This document shows positions 25,176 to 34,932 of a stretch of DNA of 64,000 nucleotides, one piece after another. The notes beneath the pieces are model-generated. The model saw only the letters and a list, made by a program, of their open reading frames with translations, was not told the origin of the DNA and did not search any database. Origin of the DNA: Lacrimispora xylanisolvens (GTDB lineage Bacteria > Bacillota > Clostridia > Lachnospirales > Lachnospiraceae); NCBI RefSeq assembly GCF_002934545.1, contig NZ_PTJA01000009.1:1-64000 (forward strand), written 5' to 3'. The position numbers and the translations under genes are program-made. Within the stretch, counting starts at the first letter, position 1. The number at the start of each line of letters is the position of its first letter.

Positions 25176-26093
25176 TTATCTCTTTTTCAGCTTTAAATAC
25201 TCTTTATAGGAAAATGCAAACAGTCCAATGAGTGTTGAAACATAAGGAATTGTCTGCACCAGACTGGAGGCCCAGCCCACTGTGGATGCCGCTGTGGCTA
25301 TGGCATTGAAAAAACCAAAGGCAATGGATGCCGCAGCTGTTCCAATGGGATTAGACCTGCCTATGGCTTCCGCTGCCACTGCAATCCATCCTCTTCCTGA
25401 TACCATATCTCTGGTAAACGATGACAGATAGCCCATTGACATAAAGGCTCCGCCGCATGCACAGAGAAGACCGCTTAAAAGGAGGGCAATCGTCTGGGTA
25501 AGCTTCACATTAATTCCTACGGATTCTGCTGCTTTTAAGTTTTCCCCCACTGCCCTGATATGATAACCCAGCGTGGTTTTACCAAGAAAAACAGCCACAA
25601 CTAAAATCATGATAAATGCCAGATACGTCATGATATTCTGTCCGGAAAGAATGTCACCCAGAAACGGAATATCCTTTAACACTGGAATGGCGATCTCCGG
25701 CAGTGTTTTACTGGCAACAGAGGTGGAACTTCCTTTATCTCCTGTAAACAGGTAAAGCAAAAATACCGTACCTCCTGATGCTAAGGAGTTAATGGCAATA
25801 CCGCCTAAAATAACATTTGCCCGGTAATATAAAGTAAATAACGCCAGTATTCCGGAACAGATTAACCCGGATAAAAGAGCGATTAAGAATCCGCCCAGAG
25901 CACTTCCCGTTGCTGCACTGCCAAATACCCCAAAGAAAGCTGATATCAGCATAATTCCTTCCAGAGCAATATTGGCAACGCCTGCCCGGTTTGCGATTAC
26001 TGCCCCAAGGGAAGCGAACAGGATGGGGGTTGTCACCCGGAATACGGAATGCAGGAATTGTGCTGTGAAAATGATATTTATCAATTCTCTCAT
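25176..26093 (-). CDS. Nucleoside ABC transporter permease (YufQ/NupQ-like)
   Basis: 305 aa from an ATG overlapping the upstream stop (ATGA) with GGGGG as ribosome-binding site; eight further codons upstream are possible but less likely. BPD_transp_2 membrane protein with about 8-9 helices; motifs VIANRAGVANIALEGIML and GRGWIAVAAEAIGRSNPIG are typical of nucleoside permeases of the BmpA-linked system. It pairs with the permease encoded just upstream. Confidence 0.9.
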   Translation of the reverse strand: MRELINIIFTAQFLHSVFRVTTPILFASLGAVIANRAGVANIALEGIMLISAFFGVFGSAATGSALGGFLIALLSGLICSGILALFTLYYRANVILGGIAINSLASGGTVFLLYLFTGDKGSSTSVASKTLPEIAIPVLKDIPFLGDILSGQNIMTYLAFIMILVVAVFLGKTTLGYHIRAVGENLKAAESVGINVKLTQTIALLLSGLLCACGGAFMSMGYLSSFTRDMVSGRGWIAVAAEAIGRSNPIGTAAASIAFGFFNAIATAASTVGWASSLVQTIPYVSTLIGLFAFSYKEYLKLKKR

Positions 26094-27130
26094 TTGGCAA
26101 TCCCCCTTTCCATCCACCGCTGCTTAAAGGAATGAAGAAAACGCTCCGAAGCGATCAGCAGAATAATCAGACTCTGAAGGATGGTTGACATCTCAGCAGG
26201 AACATCAGACAACCTTGCAACAATATCTGCTCCTGTAGATAAATACGCCACAAACAGGGCTGCATAAATCACGCTTACCGGATTATTATTGGCAAGCATG
26301 GCTATTAACGCTCCTGTAAATCCATAGCCGGGAAGCCCATTCCATTCAAAGCGGGTATGCATGGCAATGGATTCTACAGAACCGCCGATACCTGCAATTG
26401 CTCCTGATACCAGATGAGCGATAATAATGGTTTTAACAATATTGATTCCGGAATAGGCTGCAAATTTGGCATTAATACCTACCATACGAATCTCATATCC
26501 CCATTTGGTCTTATATAGAAAAACAGAGACTGCTGCTACACAAAGCAATGCGATAAACAGTCCATAATGTACTTTAAATGCCGGTATGATCACCGGTATT
26601 TTGGCTGTGTCCAGATAGGGATAGGAACCATTTGATGCCATGGGATCCTGAAGCACTCTGGTCATAAGATAGGAACCAAGCCCCAGCAGAATGCTGTTCA
26701 TCATCAGGGAGGTAACAAGTTCGCTGGCTCCATACTTTGCTTTTAAATATCCTGGAATCAGCATAATTAAGGCACCGATTACGGCAGCAGCAAGAATGAT
26801 GACCACCTGGTGAACACCGGCGGGGAGGGGGACCCAGATCGCAATCAGGGAAATAACAGCTCCGCTGAAATAAAAGATACCTTCCGCTCCCATATTAAAC
26901 TGGCTGGCCTGGAAAACAACTGCCATGGACAGACCTGAGAATATAAGAGGAATTGCCGTATTAATTATGTTTCCAATATATCTTGGTTTACTGAAAGGAC
27001 CCAGTATAAATAAACGGATGGACTCTATGGGTGTTTTGCTTACCATAAAGATGACTGCAAAGGCTGCAAGCATCGCAATGACCAGAGCCACAGTTGTTCT
27101 TAAGACATGAAAGGATTTTTCCCTACTCAT
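26090..27130 (-). CDS. Nucleoside ABC transporter permease (YufP/NupP-like)
   Basis: 346 aa from the ATG behind AGGAGG; the open frame extends 45 codons upstream inside the ATPase gene, but that part is not protein-like. BPD_transp_2 family with FNMGAEGIFYFSGA and GLPGYGFTGALIAMLANNNP. It is the larger of the two permeases. Overlaps the ATPase gene by 8 bases and the second permease gene by 4. Confidence 0.9.
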   Translation of the reverse strand: MSREKSFHVLRTTVALVIAMLAAFAVIFMVSKTPIESIRLFILGPFSKPRYIGNIINTAIPLIFSGLSMAVVFQASQFNMGAEGIFYFSGAVISLIAIWVPLPAGVHQVVIILAAAVIGALIMLIPGYLKAKYGASELVTSLMMNSILLGLGSYLMTRVLQDPMASNGSYPYLDTAKIPVIIPAFKVHYGLFIALLCVAAVSVFLYKTKWGYEIRMVGINAKFAAYSGINIVKTIIIAHLVSGAIAGIGGSVESIAMHTRFEWNGLPGYGFTGALIAMLANNNPVSVIYAALFVAYLSTGADIVARLSDVPAEMSTILQSLIILLIASERFLHSFKQRWMERGIAK

Positions 27131-28673
27131 AGCGCATCCTCCTGATCTGACTCTCATCCTGCTTTTTAATACCCAGCATATAAAGTCCAAGTTCTTCTTC
27201 GGTAATATCAGACAGGTTCTCATAATAAGCCACAAACCTGCCTTCATACATAACTGCCAGCACATCTGACAGCTTAATCAGTTCTGCCATATCTGCCGAA
27301 AGCAGCAGCACGGCACAGCCATTATCCCGCAGCTTTACAATGTTCTGATGTATGATATGGGCCGCTCCGATGTCAACACCTCTGGTGGGCTGTTCAGCAA
27401 TCAGAACCTTTGTCTCTTCCATACACTCTCTTGCCACAACCACCTTTTGCATGTTTCCGCCGGACAGACCGTCGATTCTGCCATTTTCTCCCGAACATTT
27501 CACGGAATATTCTGCGATCATCTTTCTGGCATACTCGCTGATTTTTTTCTTTTTCAGAATTCCCTTATTGCAGAATTCTTCTGTATCATATTTGTTGGAA
27601 ATCAGATTTTCATTGACAGCGGCAGTCAGGGCCACGCCCTGACGCTGTCTGTCTTCCGGGATATAGCCAAACCCTTTTTCCCGCATCTCCTTAATGGTCA
27701 TGGACTGAATATCATCCTGGTTGATCTCCACGCTGCCTGATTCCACACGCCTGCTTTTGGTTAAAATCTCAGCCAGTTCTACCTGCCCATTGCCCTGGAC
27801 ACCGGCAATTCCCATAATCATACCGGATTTCACCTGGAAGTTTATATCCTGTAAAATAGGAACTTTCTCCCCTCCATAGTAGGACAAACCGGTTACACTG
27901 ATTCTGGCTTCACCAAAAGCATGCTCCTTTTTATGAATGGAGGTGTCAATCTTCCAGCCTACAATTTTATTGGATATCTCCTGTTCCGAGATTTCACTGG
28001 TATTAAAAACTCCTTCGGAGCAGCCCGCCCGCATTATGGTCACTCTGTCACTGATTGCCTTAATCTCTTTAATTTTGTGAGAAATAAATACAATAGTATA
28101 TCCCTGTTTTTTCAGCTTCACAAGTTCCTCAAATAACTGTTCTGTTTCCTGAGGTGTCAGTACGGCAGTGGGCTCATCTAAAATCAGAATCTTTGCCCCT
28201 CTGGCCAGTGCCTTTAATATCTCGATCTTCTGCTTGATTCCTACAGGCAGAGTGCCGGTGACCGCTCTTGGATCTACTGCAAAATTATACTGTCTGCTTA
28301 ATTGCTCAGTAAATGCAACCGCAGCATTTTCATCCACGAAATGATGGTTTGCGGGCTCGATCCCCAGTGTAATATTCTGGGCTACAGTAAAGGAATCTAA
28401 CAGCATGAAATGCTGATGCACCATGCCGATCCCATGCTTTATGGCATCGTTGGAGGAATTGATATCCAATTCCTTGTCCCTTAAATACAGTTTGCCTGAA
28501 GAGGGTTTTTCCATGCCGAAGAGAATTTTCATCAGGGTCGTTTTTCCCGCTCCGTTTTCTCCCACAAGGGCATGGATTTCCCCTTCCTTTAAGGAAAAGC
28601 TGACATCCTTATTTGCCACAATACCATTGCCGTATATCTTGGATACATTCTCCATTCTCAAAAGGTATTCCAT
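27123..28673 (-). CDS. Nucleoside ABC transporter ATP-binding protein (YufO/NupO-like)
   Basis: 516 aa with two fused nucleotide-binding domains. First: Walker A GENGAGKTT, signature LPVGIKQK and ILILDEPTAVL. Second: LSGGNMQKVVVA and VLIAEQPTRGVDIGA, the form usual in the BmpA-linked nucleoside importers. It powers uptake through the two permeases encoded downstream. GGAGG precedes the start. Confidence 0.92.
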   Translation of the reverse strand: MEYLLRMENVSKIYGNGIVANKDVSFSLKEGEIHALVGENGAGKTTLMKILFGMEKPSSGKLYLRDKELDINSSNDAIKHGIGMVHQHFMLLDSFTVAQNITLGIEPANHHFVDENAAVAFTEQLSRQYNFAVDPRAVTGTLPVGIKQKIEILKALARGAKILILDEPTAVLTPQETEQLFEELVKLKKQGYTIVFISHKIKEIKAISDRVTIMRAGCSEGVFNTSEISEQEISNKIVGWKIDTSIHKKEHAFGEARISVTGLSYYGGEKVPILQDINFQVKSGMIMGIAGVQGNGQVELAEILTKSRRVESGSVEINQDDIQSMTIKEMREKGFGYIPEDRQRQGVALTAAVNENLISNKYDTEEFCNKGILKKKKISEYARKMIAEYSVKCSGENGRIDGLSGGNMQKVVVARECMEETKVLIAEQPTRGVDIGAAHIIHQNIVKLRDNGCAVLLLSADMAELIKLSDVLAVMYEGRFVAYYENLSDITEEELGLYMLGIKKQDESQIRRMRYE

Positions 28674-28704
28674 TGTTATCCTCCAGGCATTAAGCTTTTA
28701 CATA

Positions 28705-29874
28705 CTAGTTTGGAGCAGCTTTACTTCTGATTGCAGCAATGTCATCGGTAGACATAGACTGTACATCGGATAATTTCACTTCACCAGATATGATTTTCTG
28801 CTCTAACTCCTTAACGCTATTCTTTTGTTCATCAGACATCAACGCATCATAATATTTGTTTTCTGCCAGGCCAACTCCACCGTCTTTCAGACCGAGTGCA
28901 AGAGATTTGCCGCCGAAGGTAAGAGTTCCGTCTGCATACTTGTTTACTAAATCCACTGCGTAAACGGATACCTTTTTCATTGCTGACGTAATAATGTGCT
29001 TTGCCTGATCCGGGTTACTGGCTTCCAGACTTGCAGCCTGGTCTGAATCAACACCAATGGCTAATTTATCAAGGCTTGTGGCTGCTTCAAACACACCTAA
29101 ACCAGCACCGCCTGCTGCCTGATAGATAATAGGAACTCCGGAGTTGTACATAATCAGTGCCAGTTCCTTTGCGGTTGCACTGTCAGTAAAATCACCAACA
29201 TAGGAAGCTTTTACTTTCACATCAGGATTTACGCTCTGTGCGCCTTCAATATATCCAACCAGGAAATAGTTGATACCTGGTATATCCATCCCTCCGATAA
29301 AACCGATGGTATTGCTTCCTGCCTCTTTTGCCTTTAAAGCTGCCACTGCACCTGCCAGAGCGCTCATCTCATTGCTCTTTGTAACTACGGCAAGAACGTT
29401 GTCTCCAAAACCAACGCTGTCGGTATCCAGGTTAATAAACTTCTGATCCGGATACTGTGCGGAAACCTGTTTTAAAACATCATCACCGGCTGTGGAAACA
29501 GTCATGATTAAGTCATAGCCGTCTTCGCAGTAATCTTCATAGGTAGCAAGATATTTGGTGGTATCCGTTCCCATCTCTACAACATCTGTCTGGGCACCCA
29601 GTTTTTCCTTAATGGTATCCATAGCAGCTTTGGAACCGTCAAAAAATGATTTGTCTCCTAAATTACCTGGAATTAATAAAGCTATTTTTAATTTCTTAGC
29701 CCCTTCCTTCGTACCTTTTGTTTCTCCTGCTTTTGTTTCACCGGTTGTTGCTGCCGCACTGCCGGCAGTTGTTTCTTTCCCTGCGTTGCCACCGCTTTTT
29801 CCACATCCAGCCACACTGACAGCCAGCAGACAGCTTGCGAACAATACGCTTGCGATTCTCTTGAATTTTTTCAT
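28705..29874 (-). CDS. BMP-family nucleoside-binding lipoprotein
   Basis: 389 aa from the ATG behind AGGAGGAG; fifteen upstream codons in frame are rejected. Signal peptide with lipobox VSVAGC, Gly/Thr/Ala-rich linker, then a PnrA/BmpA/Med domain with KIALLIPGNLGDKSFFDGS. The family binds purine and pyrimidine nucleosides at the cell surface. Genes for its ATPase and permeases follow directly, and those for a nucleoside hydrolase and ribokinase precede it. Confidence 0.93.
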   Translation of the reverse strand: MKKFKRIASVLFASCLLAVSVAGCGKSGGNAGKETTAGSAAATTGETKAGETKGTKEGAKKLKIALLIPGNLGDKSFFDGSKAAMDTIKEKLGAQTDVVEMGTDTTKYLATYEDYCEDGYDLIMTVSTAGDDVLKQVSAQYPDQKFINLDTDSVGFGDNVLAVVTKSNEMSALAGAVAALKAKEAGSNTIGFIGGMDIPGINYFLVGYIEGAQSVNPDVKVKASYVGDFTDSATAKELALIMYNSGVPIIYQAAGGAGLGVFEAATSLDKLAIGVDSDQAASLEASNPDQAKHIITSAMKKVSVYAVDLVNKYADGTLTFGGKSLALGLKDGGVGLAENKYYDALMSDEQKNSVKELEQKIISGEVKLSDVQSMSTDDIAAIRSKAAPN

Positions 29875-29965
29875 TTGATCTCCTCCTAAAAATAAATGAT
29901 GTGTATTTATGCCAATCACAATGTCTGATAGAAAGACATTGAATAATTGCTATACTTCTGTACTA

Positions 29966-30853
29966 CTAACGGAAAACCCGTTCCATCACTATATTCTTAA
30001 ACCGCTGTAAATCTAAATCAACTGCGTAATAAAAATCTTTCTCTGTTTCACATACTGCATCGTAATAATTGGTTTTGTGAACAATGGTTCCTCTTGTCAG
30101 TTCACCTTTTAATTCAACTGTATAATCTCCCTTTTTCAGTGTAACGGTTTCCCTGTCAATCAGGCAGGCAATCAGCAGCGCATCGTGAAGGGTGATGGGA
30201 AATCCTGTTTGATCCATGAATATCTCCATGCCTTTATAAAGATATTGAACAGCAGGTTTATTGGAGTTTTTAACTTCCTCCATCTCTTTTGCGGTAAGCT
30301 TCGTATACTTTGTAACATCCAGTCCCAGCATGGTTAACTTTTCAGCAAAATCTGTAACAATCCGGGCAGCCTCCGGATCACAGATGATATTCCATTCCGG
30401 ATAAGAGTTTAAAAAGGCTCCGCCCATTCCGATGATTTCCACTCGCTTCATAATCTCAGGTGCCTTTAAAAATGCCAGTCCCAGATTGGTCAGAGGCCCC
30501 ATGGCAACGATACAGACATTATCATTTTCTGCTGCTGTCTTAATCATAAAATCAACCGCATCTATACTCTGCTCTGGCTCATATTGGTTTCTTAAAATGC
30601 TGTACTGAATGGGTTTTTCCATCTTTGGCCGTTCAATCAACGGCAGCCCCTGGCCTGTATAAACTGGAATCCTGCCCATCTGGTAAAATTCCAGCAGATC
30701 CTTCACCATCTCTGCCCGTGCTTTCGTATCTTTAAATACAGTGGTTATCCCTGCCACTTCGATTTCAGGAGATAAAACTGCAAGAGCTATGGCAACGGCA
30801 TCATCCACGTCATCGCCCAGGTCTGTATCTATGATTACTTTCTTTGGTTTCAT
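29966..30853 (-). CDS. Nucleoside hydrolase (IunH/RihB family)
   Basis: 295 aa. The N-terminal calcium-site motif DTDLGDDVDDA and the internal AMGPLTNLGLAF and HDALLIACL segments define the family. It cleaves the N-glycosidic bond of ribonucleosides to free base and ribose in the cytoplasm. The gene starts one base after the ribokinase stop and its AGGAGG lies inside the ribokinase 3' end, so the two are translationally coupled, matching production of ribose and its phosphorylation. Confidence 0.93.
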   Translation of the reverse strand: MKPKKVIIDTDLGDDVDDAVAIALAVLSPEIEVAGITTVFKDTKARAEMVKDLLEFYQMGRIPVYTGQGLPLIERPKMEKPIQYSILRNQYEPEQSIDAVDFMIKTAAENDNVCIVAMGPLTNLGLAFLKAPEIMKRVEIIGMGGAFLNSYPEWNIICDPEAARIVTDFAEKLTMLGLDVTKYTKLTAKEMEEVKNSNKPAVQYLYKGMEIFMDQTGFPITLHDALLIACLIDRETVTLKKGDYTVELKGELTRGTIVHKTNYYDAVCETEKDFYYAVDLDLQRFKNIVMERVFR

Positions 30854-30854
30854 G

Positions 30855-31775
30855 TCATTCCTCCTGCATCAGACTTAGAACTTCCTCTTTGAGAGGCATA
30901 GATGCCTGGGCGCCTTTTCGTGTAACGCTGATGGCTGCCGCTGCATTGGCAAAACAAATGGCTTCTTCCATGGATTTTCCTTCTGCCAGCTTTACAGCCA
31001 GTGCGCCGTTAAAGCAGTCTCCTGCACCGGTGGTATCCAGTGCATCCACCCTGGTTCCTTCAAACATGCGGCAGCCTTCCTGGCTGACCCACAAGGCTCC
31101 CTTATCTCCCATTGTCACAATGACATGTCCCACTCCCTGGGACAACAGCTTTCCTGCGCCTTCCAAAATCCCGTCCAGGCTGTCTGTCTTATGGCGGCTC
31201 AGCCTCGCCAGTTCACTTTCATTGGGAGTTAGAATATCAATTTTCCTCATGATCTCTTCCGGCAGACCATCTGGAGCCGGTGCCGGGTTACATATAACGG
31301 TTTTTCCCGCTTCCTTTGCATGGTCAATGGCATAAAAAACTGCATCTGCCGGAATCTCCATCTGTAGGAGCAGATATTCATAATCCATGATCTGGGGCTC
31401 TGTCTTCTCTAAGTATGGAATATCACAGCATCCATTGGCTCCTGCTATGGTCACTATGCTGTTATTTGCCAGGGAATCAACTAAAATCATCGCTGTTCCC
31501 GTATCTTTCCCTTCACGGACAGAAATATAATCCGTACAGACACCGTTATCCTTTAACCCCCGGATCAAAGTTCTTCCAAACTCATCTTGTCCTACACAGC
31601 CAAGCATAACCACATCTGCGCCCAGCCTTCCTGCTGCAAATGCCTGATTGGCTCCCTTTCCGCCGCAGTTATAGGAGTAATCCGTTCCAAGTACAGTTTC
31701 TCCCACACCCGGCAGACGGTCTGCAGTCACCTGTATATCCATGTTTAAGCTTCCGATTACCAGTATTTTTTTCAT
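30855..31775 (-). CDS. rbsK: Ribokinase
   Basis: 306 aa, PfkB fold. N-terminal GSLNMDIQVTADRLPGVGET and GGKGANQAFAAGRLGA, and the C-terminal DTTGAGDCFNGAL with the catalytic aspartate, closely follow known ribokinases. It phosphorylates ribose released by the neighbouring nucleoside hydrolase to ribose 5-phosphate. Its start overlaps the LacI regulator stop (ATGA). Confidence 0.93.
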   Translation of the reverse strand: MKKILVIGSLNMDIQVTADRLPGVGETVLGTDYSYNCGGKGANQAFAAGRLGADVVMLGCVGQDEFGRTLIRGLKDNGVCTDYISVREGKDTGTAMILVDSLANNSIVTIAGANGCCDIPYLEKTEPQIMDYEYLLLQMEIPADAVFYAIDHAKEAGKTVICNPAPAPDGLPEEIMRKIDILTPNESELARLSRHKTDSLDGILEGAGKLLSQGVGHVIVTMGDKGALWVSQEGCRMFEGTRVDALDTTGAGDCFNGALAVKLAEGKSMEEAICFANAAAAISVTRKGAQASMPLKEEVLSLMQEE

Positions 31776-32803
31776 ATCTCTTCCCTTACCTGTTTTTTTC
31801 TGGTGCTTTCTCTGATCATCAGGTCTGTCTCCAGATACTGATCCGCCTGATGTATGGTTTTATCCTGTATGGACGCCAGCAGCATTCTGGCCGCCTGATA
31901 GCCCATTTCATACATAGGCTGGGATACTGTGGTGATAGGCGGAACCATCTCTCCGCTCATGGTGATGTTATCAAACCCCAGCAGCTGGATATGGTCTGGA
32001 ACCTTTTTGTTTAATTCTCTCAAAGCCTTTAAAACACCGATTGCTATGGTATCGCAGCCGGCAAAGATCCCGTCTATTTCCGGATTGTGAGAAAGCATCT
32101 CCCTGGTTCTTTCGTATCCGGACTGTATATTGTAACCGCCATAGCTTAAATATTGTTTGTTTATTATGATGCCCGCATCTTCAAGTGCCATGCAATAACC
32201 TTTTAGCCGTTCTTCCACTGTATAAACGTCTTTAACACCTGCAATATATGCAATATTGGAAGCGCCATTTTCAATGAGATAGGACACACCTTCTCTGGCC
32301 GCCCTGGCATTATCAACATAGACGCCGGGATACCTTGACAGCTCCTTTATCTTCCGGTCCAGTATGACGATGGGGATATTGCTTTTGTGTATCAGTGCAG
32401 TCAGCTTTTTGTCATTTAAATCGCCGCTGGTATTGATGATGATTCCGTCCACCCTTTTTTCTAAAAAGGTATATAAATACTTCTGCTCTTTTTTTATATC
32501 TGAATCTGAATTACACAAAAATACTGTATATCCATTTTCCATGGCGCAATCCTCCACCCCCCTGATTACCTGGGGAAAAAAAGGATTCTGGACATCGGGT
32601 ATTATGAGACCAATGGTCTTTGTCTCAGCAACCGTTATGCTCCTTGCCATCTTATTTGGTACGTAACCTACCTCGTCAATCAACTTCAGAATCTTCTCTC
32701 TCGTTTCTTCGGAAACACCTTCCGGATTGTTGTTAATGACTCTTGATACAGTCCCTTTTGATACTCCCGCCATACTGGCGATATCCTTAATTGTCAGTGC
32801 CAT
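31772..32803 (-). CDS. LacI-family regulator of the nucleoside operon
   Basis: 343 aa from the ATG preceded by GGGGGG; upstream in-frame codons run through the operator and are rejected. Helix-turn-helix with IKDIASMAGVSKGTVSRVIN and the hinge KMARS, then a type I periplasmic-binding-like effector domain (RbsR/PurR type). First gene of its own operon, behind a consensus promoter with a palindromic operator just downstream, so it very likely represses itself and the operon until a nucleoside or ribose derivative is bound. Confidence 0.92.
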   Translation of the reverse strand: MALTIKDIASMAGVSKGTVSRVINNNPEGVSEETREKILKLIDEVGYVPNKMARSITVAETKTIGLIIPDVQNPFFPQVIRGVEDCAMENGYTVFLCNSDSDIKKEQKYLYTFLEKRVDGIIINTSGDLNDKKLTALIHKSNIPIVILDRKIKELSRYPGVYVDNARAAREGVSYLIENGASNIAYIAGVKDVYTVEERLKGYCMALEDAGIIINKQYLSYGGYNIQSGYERTREMLSHNPEIDGIFAGCDTIAIGVLKALRELNKKVPDHIQLLGFDNITMSGEMVPPITTVSQPMYEMGYQAARMLLASIQDKTIHQADQYLETDLMIRESTRKKQVREEI

Positions 32804-32821
32804 AAAAGTCCCCCCACGTTT

Positions 32822-32837
32822 ACTAAACCGGTTTAGT
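32822..32837. promoter_or_regulatory. LacI-type operator of the nucleoside operon
   Basis: A perfect 16-base palindrome, ACTAAACCGGTTTAGT, with the central CG typical of LacI/GalR operators. It lies 13 bases after the -10 box and 18 bases before the lacI start codon, over the expected transcript start. Confidence 0.85.
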
Positions 32838-32850
32838 ATTGTTGATAATA

Positions 32851-32879
32851 ATGCTATCACACGTAAGTTTTTTTGTCAA
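32851..32879 (-). promoter_or_regulatory. Promoter of the nucleoside operon
   Basis: TTGACA (32874-32879) and TAGCAT (32851-32856) on the minus strand, 17-base spacer. The -35 overlaps the tail of the terminator of the preceding GH127 gene. Confidence 0.7.
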
Positions 32880-32881
32880 TA

Positions 32882-32926
32882 AAATAAGCCCTGATAAAAC
32901 TGGTAAATTTACCGGTTTTATCGGGC
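32882..32926 (-). terminator. Terminator of the GH127 operon
   Basis: A nearly perfect 19-base inverted repeat (32888-32907 with 32908-32926, one mismatch pair) followed on the minus strand by TTATTTTATT. The arms contain ACCGGTTTTA, close to half of the LacI operator 70 bases away. Confidence 0.75.
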
Positions 32927-32935
32927 TATTTCATA

Positions 32936-34855
32936 TTAACACGGATTCTCTTCTCTGACCCACACGCGCATTTCATTTTCACCTCTGTTGGCCCAGCTGT
33001 AATAAGGAATCCATTTGATTTTCGTCTTTGTTTTCTTAACTGCGGCAGTATTCTTTCTGTAAAGCCATTGTGCCCCACTGTCTGGTTCTGTCTTCCAGCC
33101 CCAGGCAGTAAGTACTCCCACGCCTCCAAGCTTGGCTTCGTCAAATTTGTACTCAAACTCTTCCTGTTTTTCCAATGACAAAAGGTGCAGATTCGTTCCG
33201 TTATCCGCTCCTTCCAGACAATACACAATGGGACCTCTGGAGACCGCAAATTTCCCCAGATCGTTTTCCACAAGGGGATTGGCATACCAGCGCTTTGCCT
33301 GCATATCCAGTTTCAGCCGTATTGTATCTTCAGAAAAAACCTGATTCACATAGATAAATCCGTGTTTTTCCTTAAAAACTGCACGTTCCTGATTGAGCTC
33401 AACATCAAAGGTATCGGACCATGACGGTACCCGGATTCCCAGACAGACACTGGCGGTTCCACTGTAATTTAATTTTATTTCCACACAGCCCTCCCATGGA
33501 TATCCGGTCTTCAATTCTATATTCAAAACACCATCTTCCATCTCAAAGCTTCCCTTACATTCCACAAAGAGATTGACTAAAAGCTTATCTTTCTTTTGTA
33601 CAAACACATACTGCTCCACAGAAGCTAACAGCCTTGCAAGATTAGGTGGACAGCACGCACAGCCAAGCCACTGAGGGCGAACGCATTTAACATGACTCTT
33701 TCCAGGATCCTTTGATGATTTACCAGGAACTACCTCCAGAGGATTCACGTAAAAGAAATGTTTCCCATCAAGAGCCACTCCGCCCAGCACTGTATTATAA
33801 AGTGCGCGTTCCATTACATCTCCGTATTCACCCTTTTCTTCTGACATCAGCATCCGGTATGCAAAGAACACCAGGCCTACTGACGCGCAGGTCTCACAGT
33901 ACATGGTATCATTGGGTAAATCGTAATCCAGAGTAAATGCTTCCCCGGAAACAGTGGAACCGATTCCTCCGGTAATATACATACGCCGGGTTACAATGCT
34001 CCTCCATAACCGTCTGCTCGCCAAAAGTAGCTTTTCATCTCCTGTCTCCCCTGCGGCATCCGCCATTGCAGTGCAAAGATAGACCAGTCTTACTGCGTGT
34101 CCCTCAGCGGTATCCTGCTTAAGCACAGGAAGGTGAGCCTGATAATAGGTCAGAGGAAGATGTTTGGAATTCATGGCTTCACATTCTGTTCCCCGCACCA
34201 GTAAAAAGTACTGAGCCAGTTTTAAATATCTTACATTTTGTGTCAGCCGGTATAACCGCATCAGACCAATCTCAACCTCTTCATGACCGTCATAGCCATG
34301 AATCTTTCCTTCTTCATCTCCAAACACAGAATCAATATGGTCAGCCAGTTTACATGCGGTTTCCAAAACCTTTTTATTTCCCGCTGCTTCATAATAAGCC
34401 ACAGCTGCCTCCATAAAATGTCCGGCACAATATAACTCATGGCTCTCCCACAGTCGTTTGTATTTCTGATCAGGTTCCTCAATGGTAAAATATGTATCCA
34501 GATATCCATCTTCTTCCTGTGCATCACTGATTAAGTCCACAACATCATCAGCCAGACACTTTAACTTTTCATCCATCTTCTCCCGTAAGGTATAAGCAGC
34601 CGCCTCCAGCCATTTATAAAGATCGCTGTCCTGAAATACCCAGCCATAATGATTTCCTTTTTTTCTTCCGGCCGCAATCCGGAAATTCTCAATCACATGG
34701 CTCTTTTCATTGGGAATGGAATCGTCGTTGCGCTCCCGCTCAATGTTGATTTCAATTTCATCATTTAAAACACTCCATTGATACGGAATCATCTCTGTTC
34801 TGATTAATTCTTTGTATCTGCTGAAAAAATTGTCCTGAATTTCTACCTGATTCAT
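32936..34855 (-). CDS. GH127 beta-L-arabinofuranosidase-like glycoside hydrolase
   Basis: 639 aa, no signal peptide, so cytoplasmic. (alpha/alpha)6 barrel then beta-sandwich domains. The zinc/thiolate site of the HypBA1 family is visible as CETC (E321, C323) and CACCPPN (C401, C402); the equivalent of C401 is the nucleophile in HypBA1. Expected reaction: release of L-arabinofuranose from beta-linked arabino-oligosaccharides such as those of hydroxyproline-rich glycoproteins or pectin. It is the last gene of an ABC/two-component operon, after the binding-protein gene. AGGAGGT precedes the start. Confidence 0.9.
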   Translation of the reverse strand: MNQVEIQDNFFSRYKELIRTEMIPYQWSVLNDEIEINIERERNDDSIPNEKSHVIENFRIAAGRKKGNHYGWVFQDSDLYKWLEAAAYTLREKMDEKLKCLADDVVDLISDAQEEDGYLDTYFTIEEPDQKYKRLWESHELYCAGHFMEAAVAYYEAAGNKKVLETACKLADHIDSVFGDEEGKIHGYDGHEEVEIGLMRLYRLTQNVRYLKLAQYFLLVRGTECEAMNSKHLPLTYYQAHLPVLKQDTAEGHAVRLVYLCTAMADAAGETGDEKLLLASRRLWRSIVTRRMYITGGIGSTVSGEAFTLDYDLPNDTMYCETCASVGLVFFAYRMLMSEEKGEYGDVMERALYNTVLGGVALDGKHFFYVNPLEVVPGKSSKDPGKSHVKCVRPQWLGCACCPPNLARLLASVEQYVFVQKKDKLLVNLFVECKGSFEMEDGVLNIELKTGYPWEGCVEIKLNYSGTASVCLGIRVPSWSDTFDVELNQERAVFKEKHGFIYVNQVFSEDTIRLKLDMQAKRWYANPLVENDLGKFAVSRGPIVYCLEGADNGTNLHLLSLEKQEEFEYKFDEAKLGGVGVLTAWGWKTEPDSGAQWLYRKNTAAVKKTKTKIKWIPYYSWANRGENEMRVWVREENPC

Positions 34856-34880
34856 ACTGCACCTCCTGATTTACCCTGGA

Positions 34881-34913
34881 AAGTGACGTCGGCATTGTCA
34901 GCCGGCGCCACTT
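34881..34913 (-). other. Stem-loop between binding-protein gene and GH127
   Basis: An imperfect 13-bp stem (AAGTGGCGCCGGC with GCCGACGTCACTT) with a 7-base loop and no strong T run. Like the hairpin at 6018-6043 it lies 3' of a solute-binding-protein gene, and may boost that mRNA over the downstream enzyme. Confidence 0.55.
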
Positions 34914-34932
34914 CTTTTTATTATATGTATTT

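Noticed and set aside
27131-27265. Forty-five-codon upstream extension of the nucleoside permease
   Set aside because: It overlaps the ATPase gene in another frame; AGGAGG and the first membrane helix place the start at 27130.
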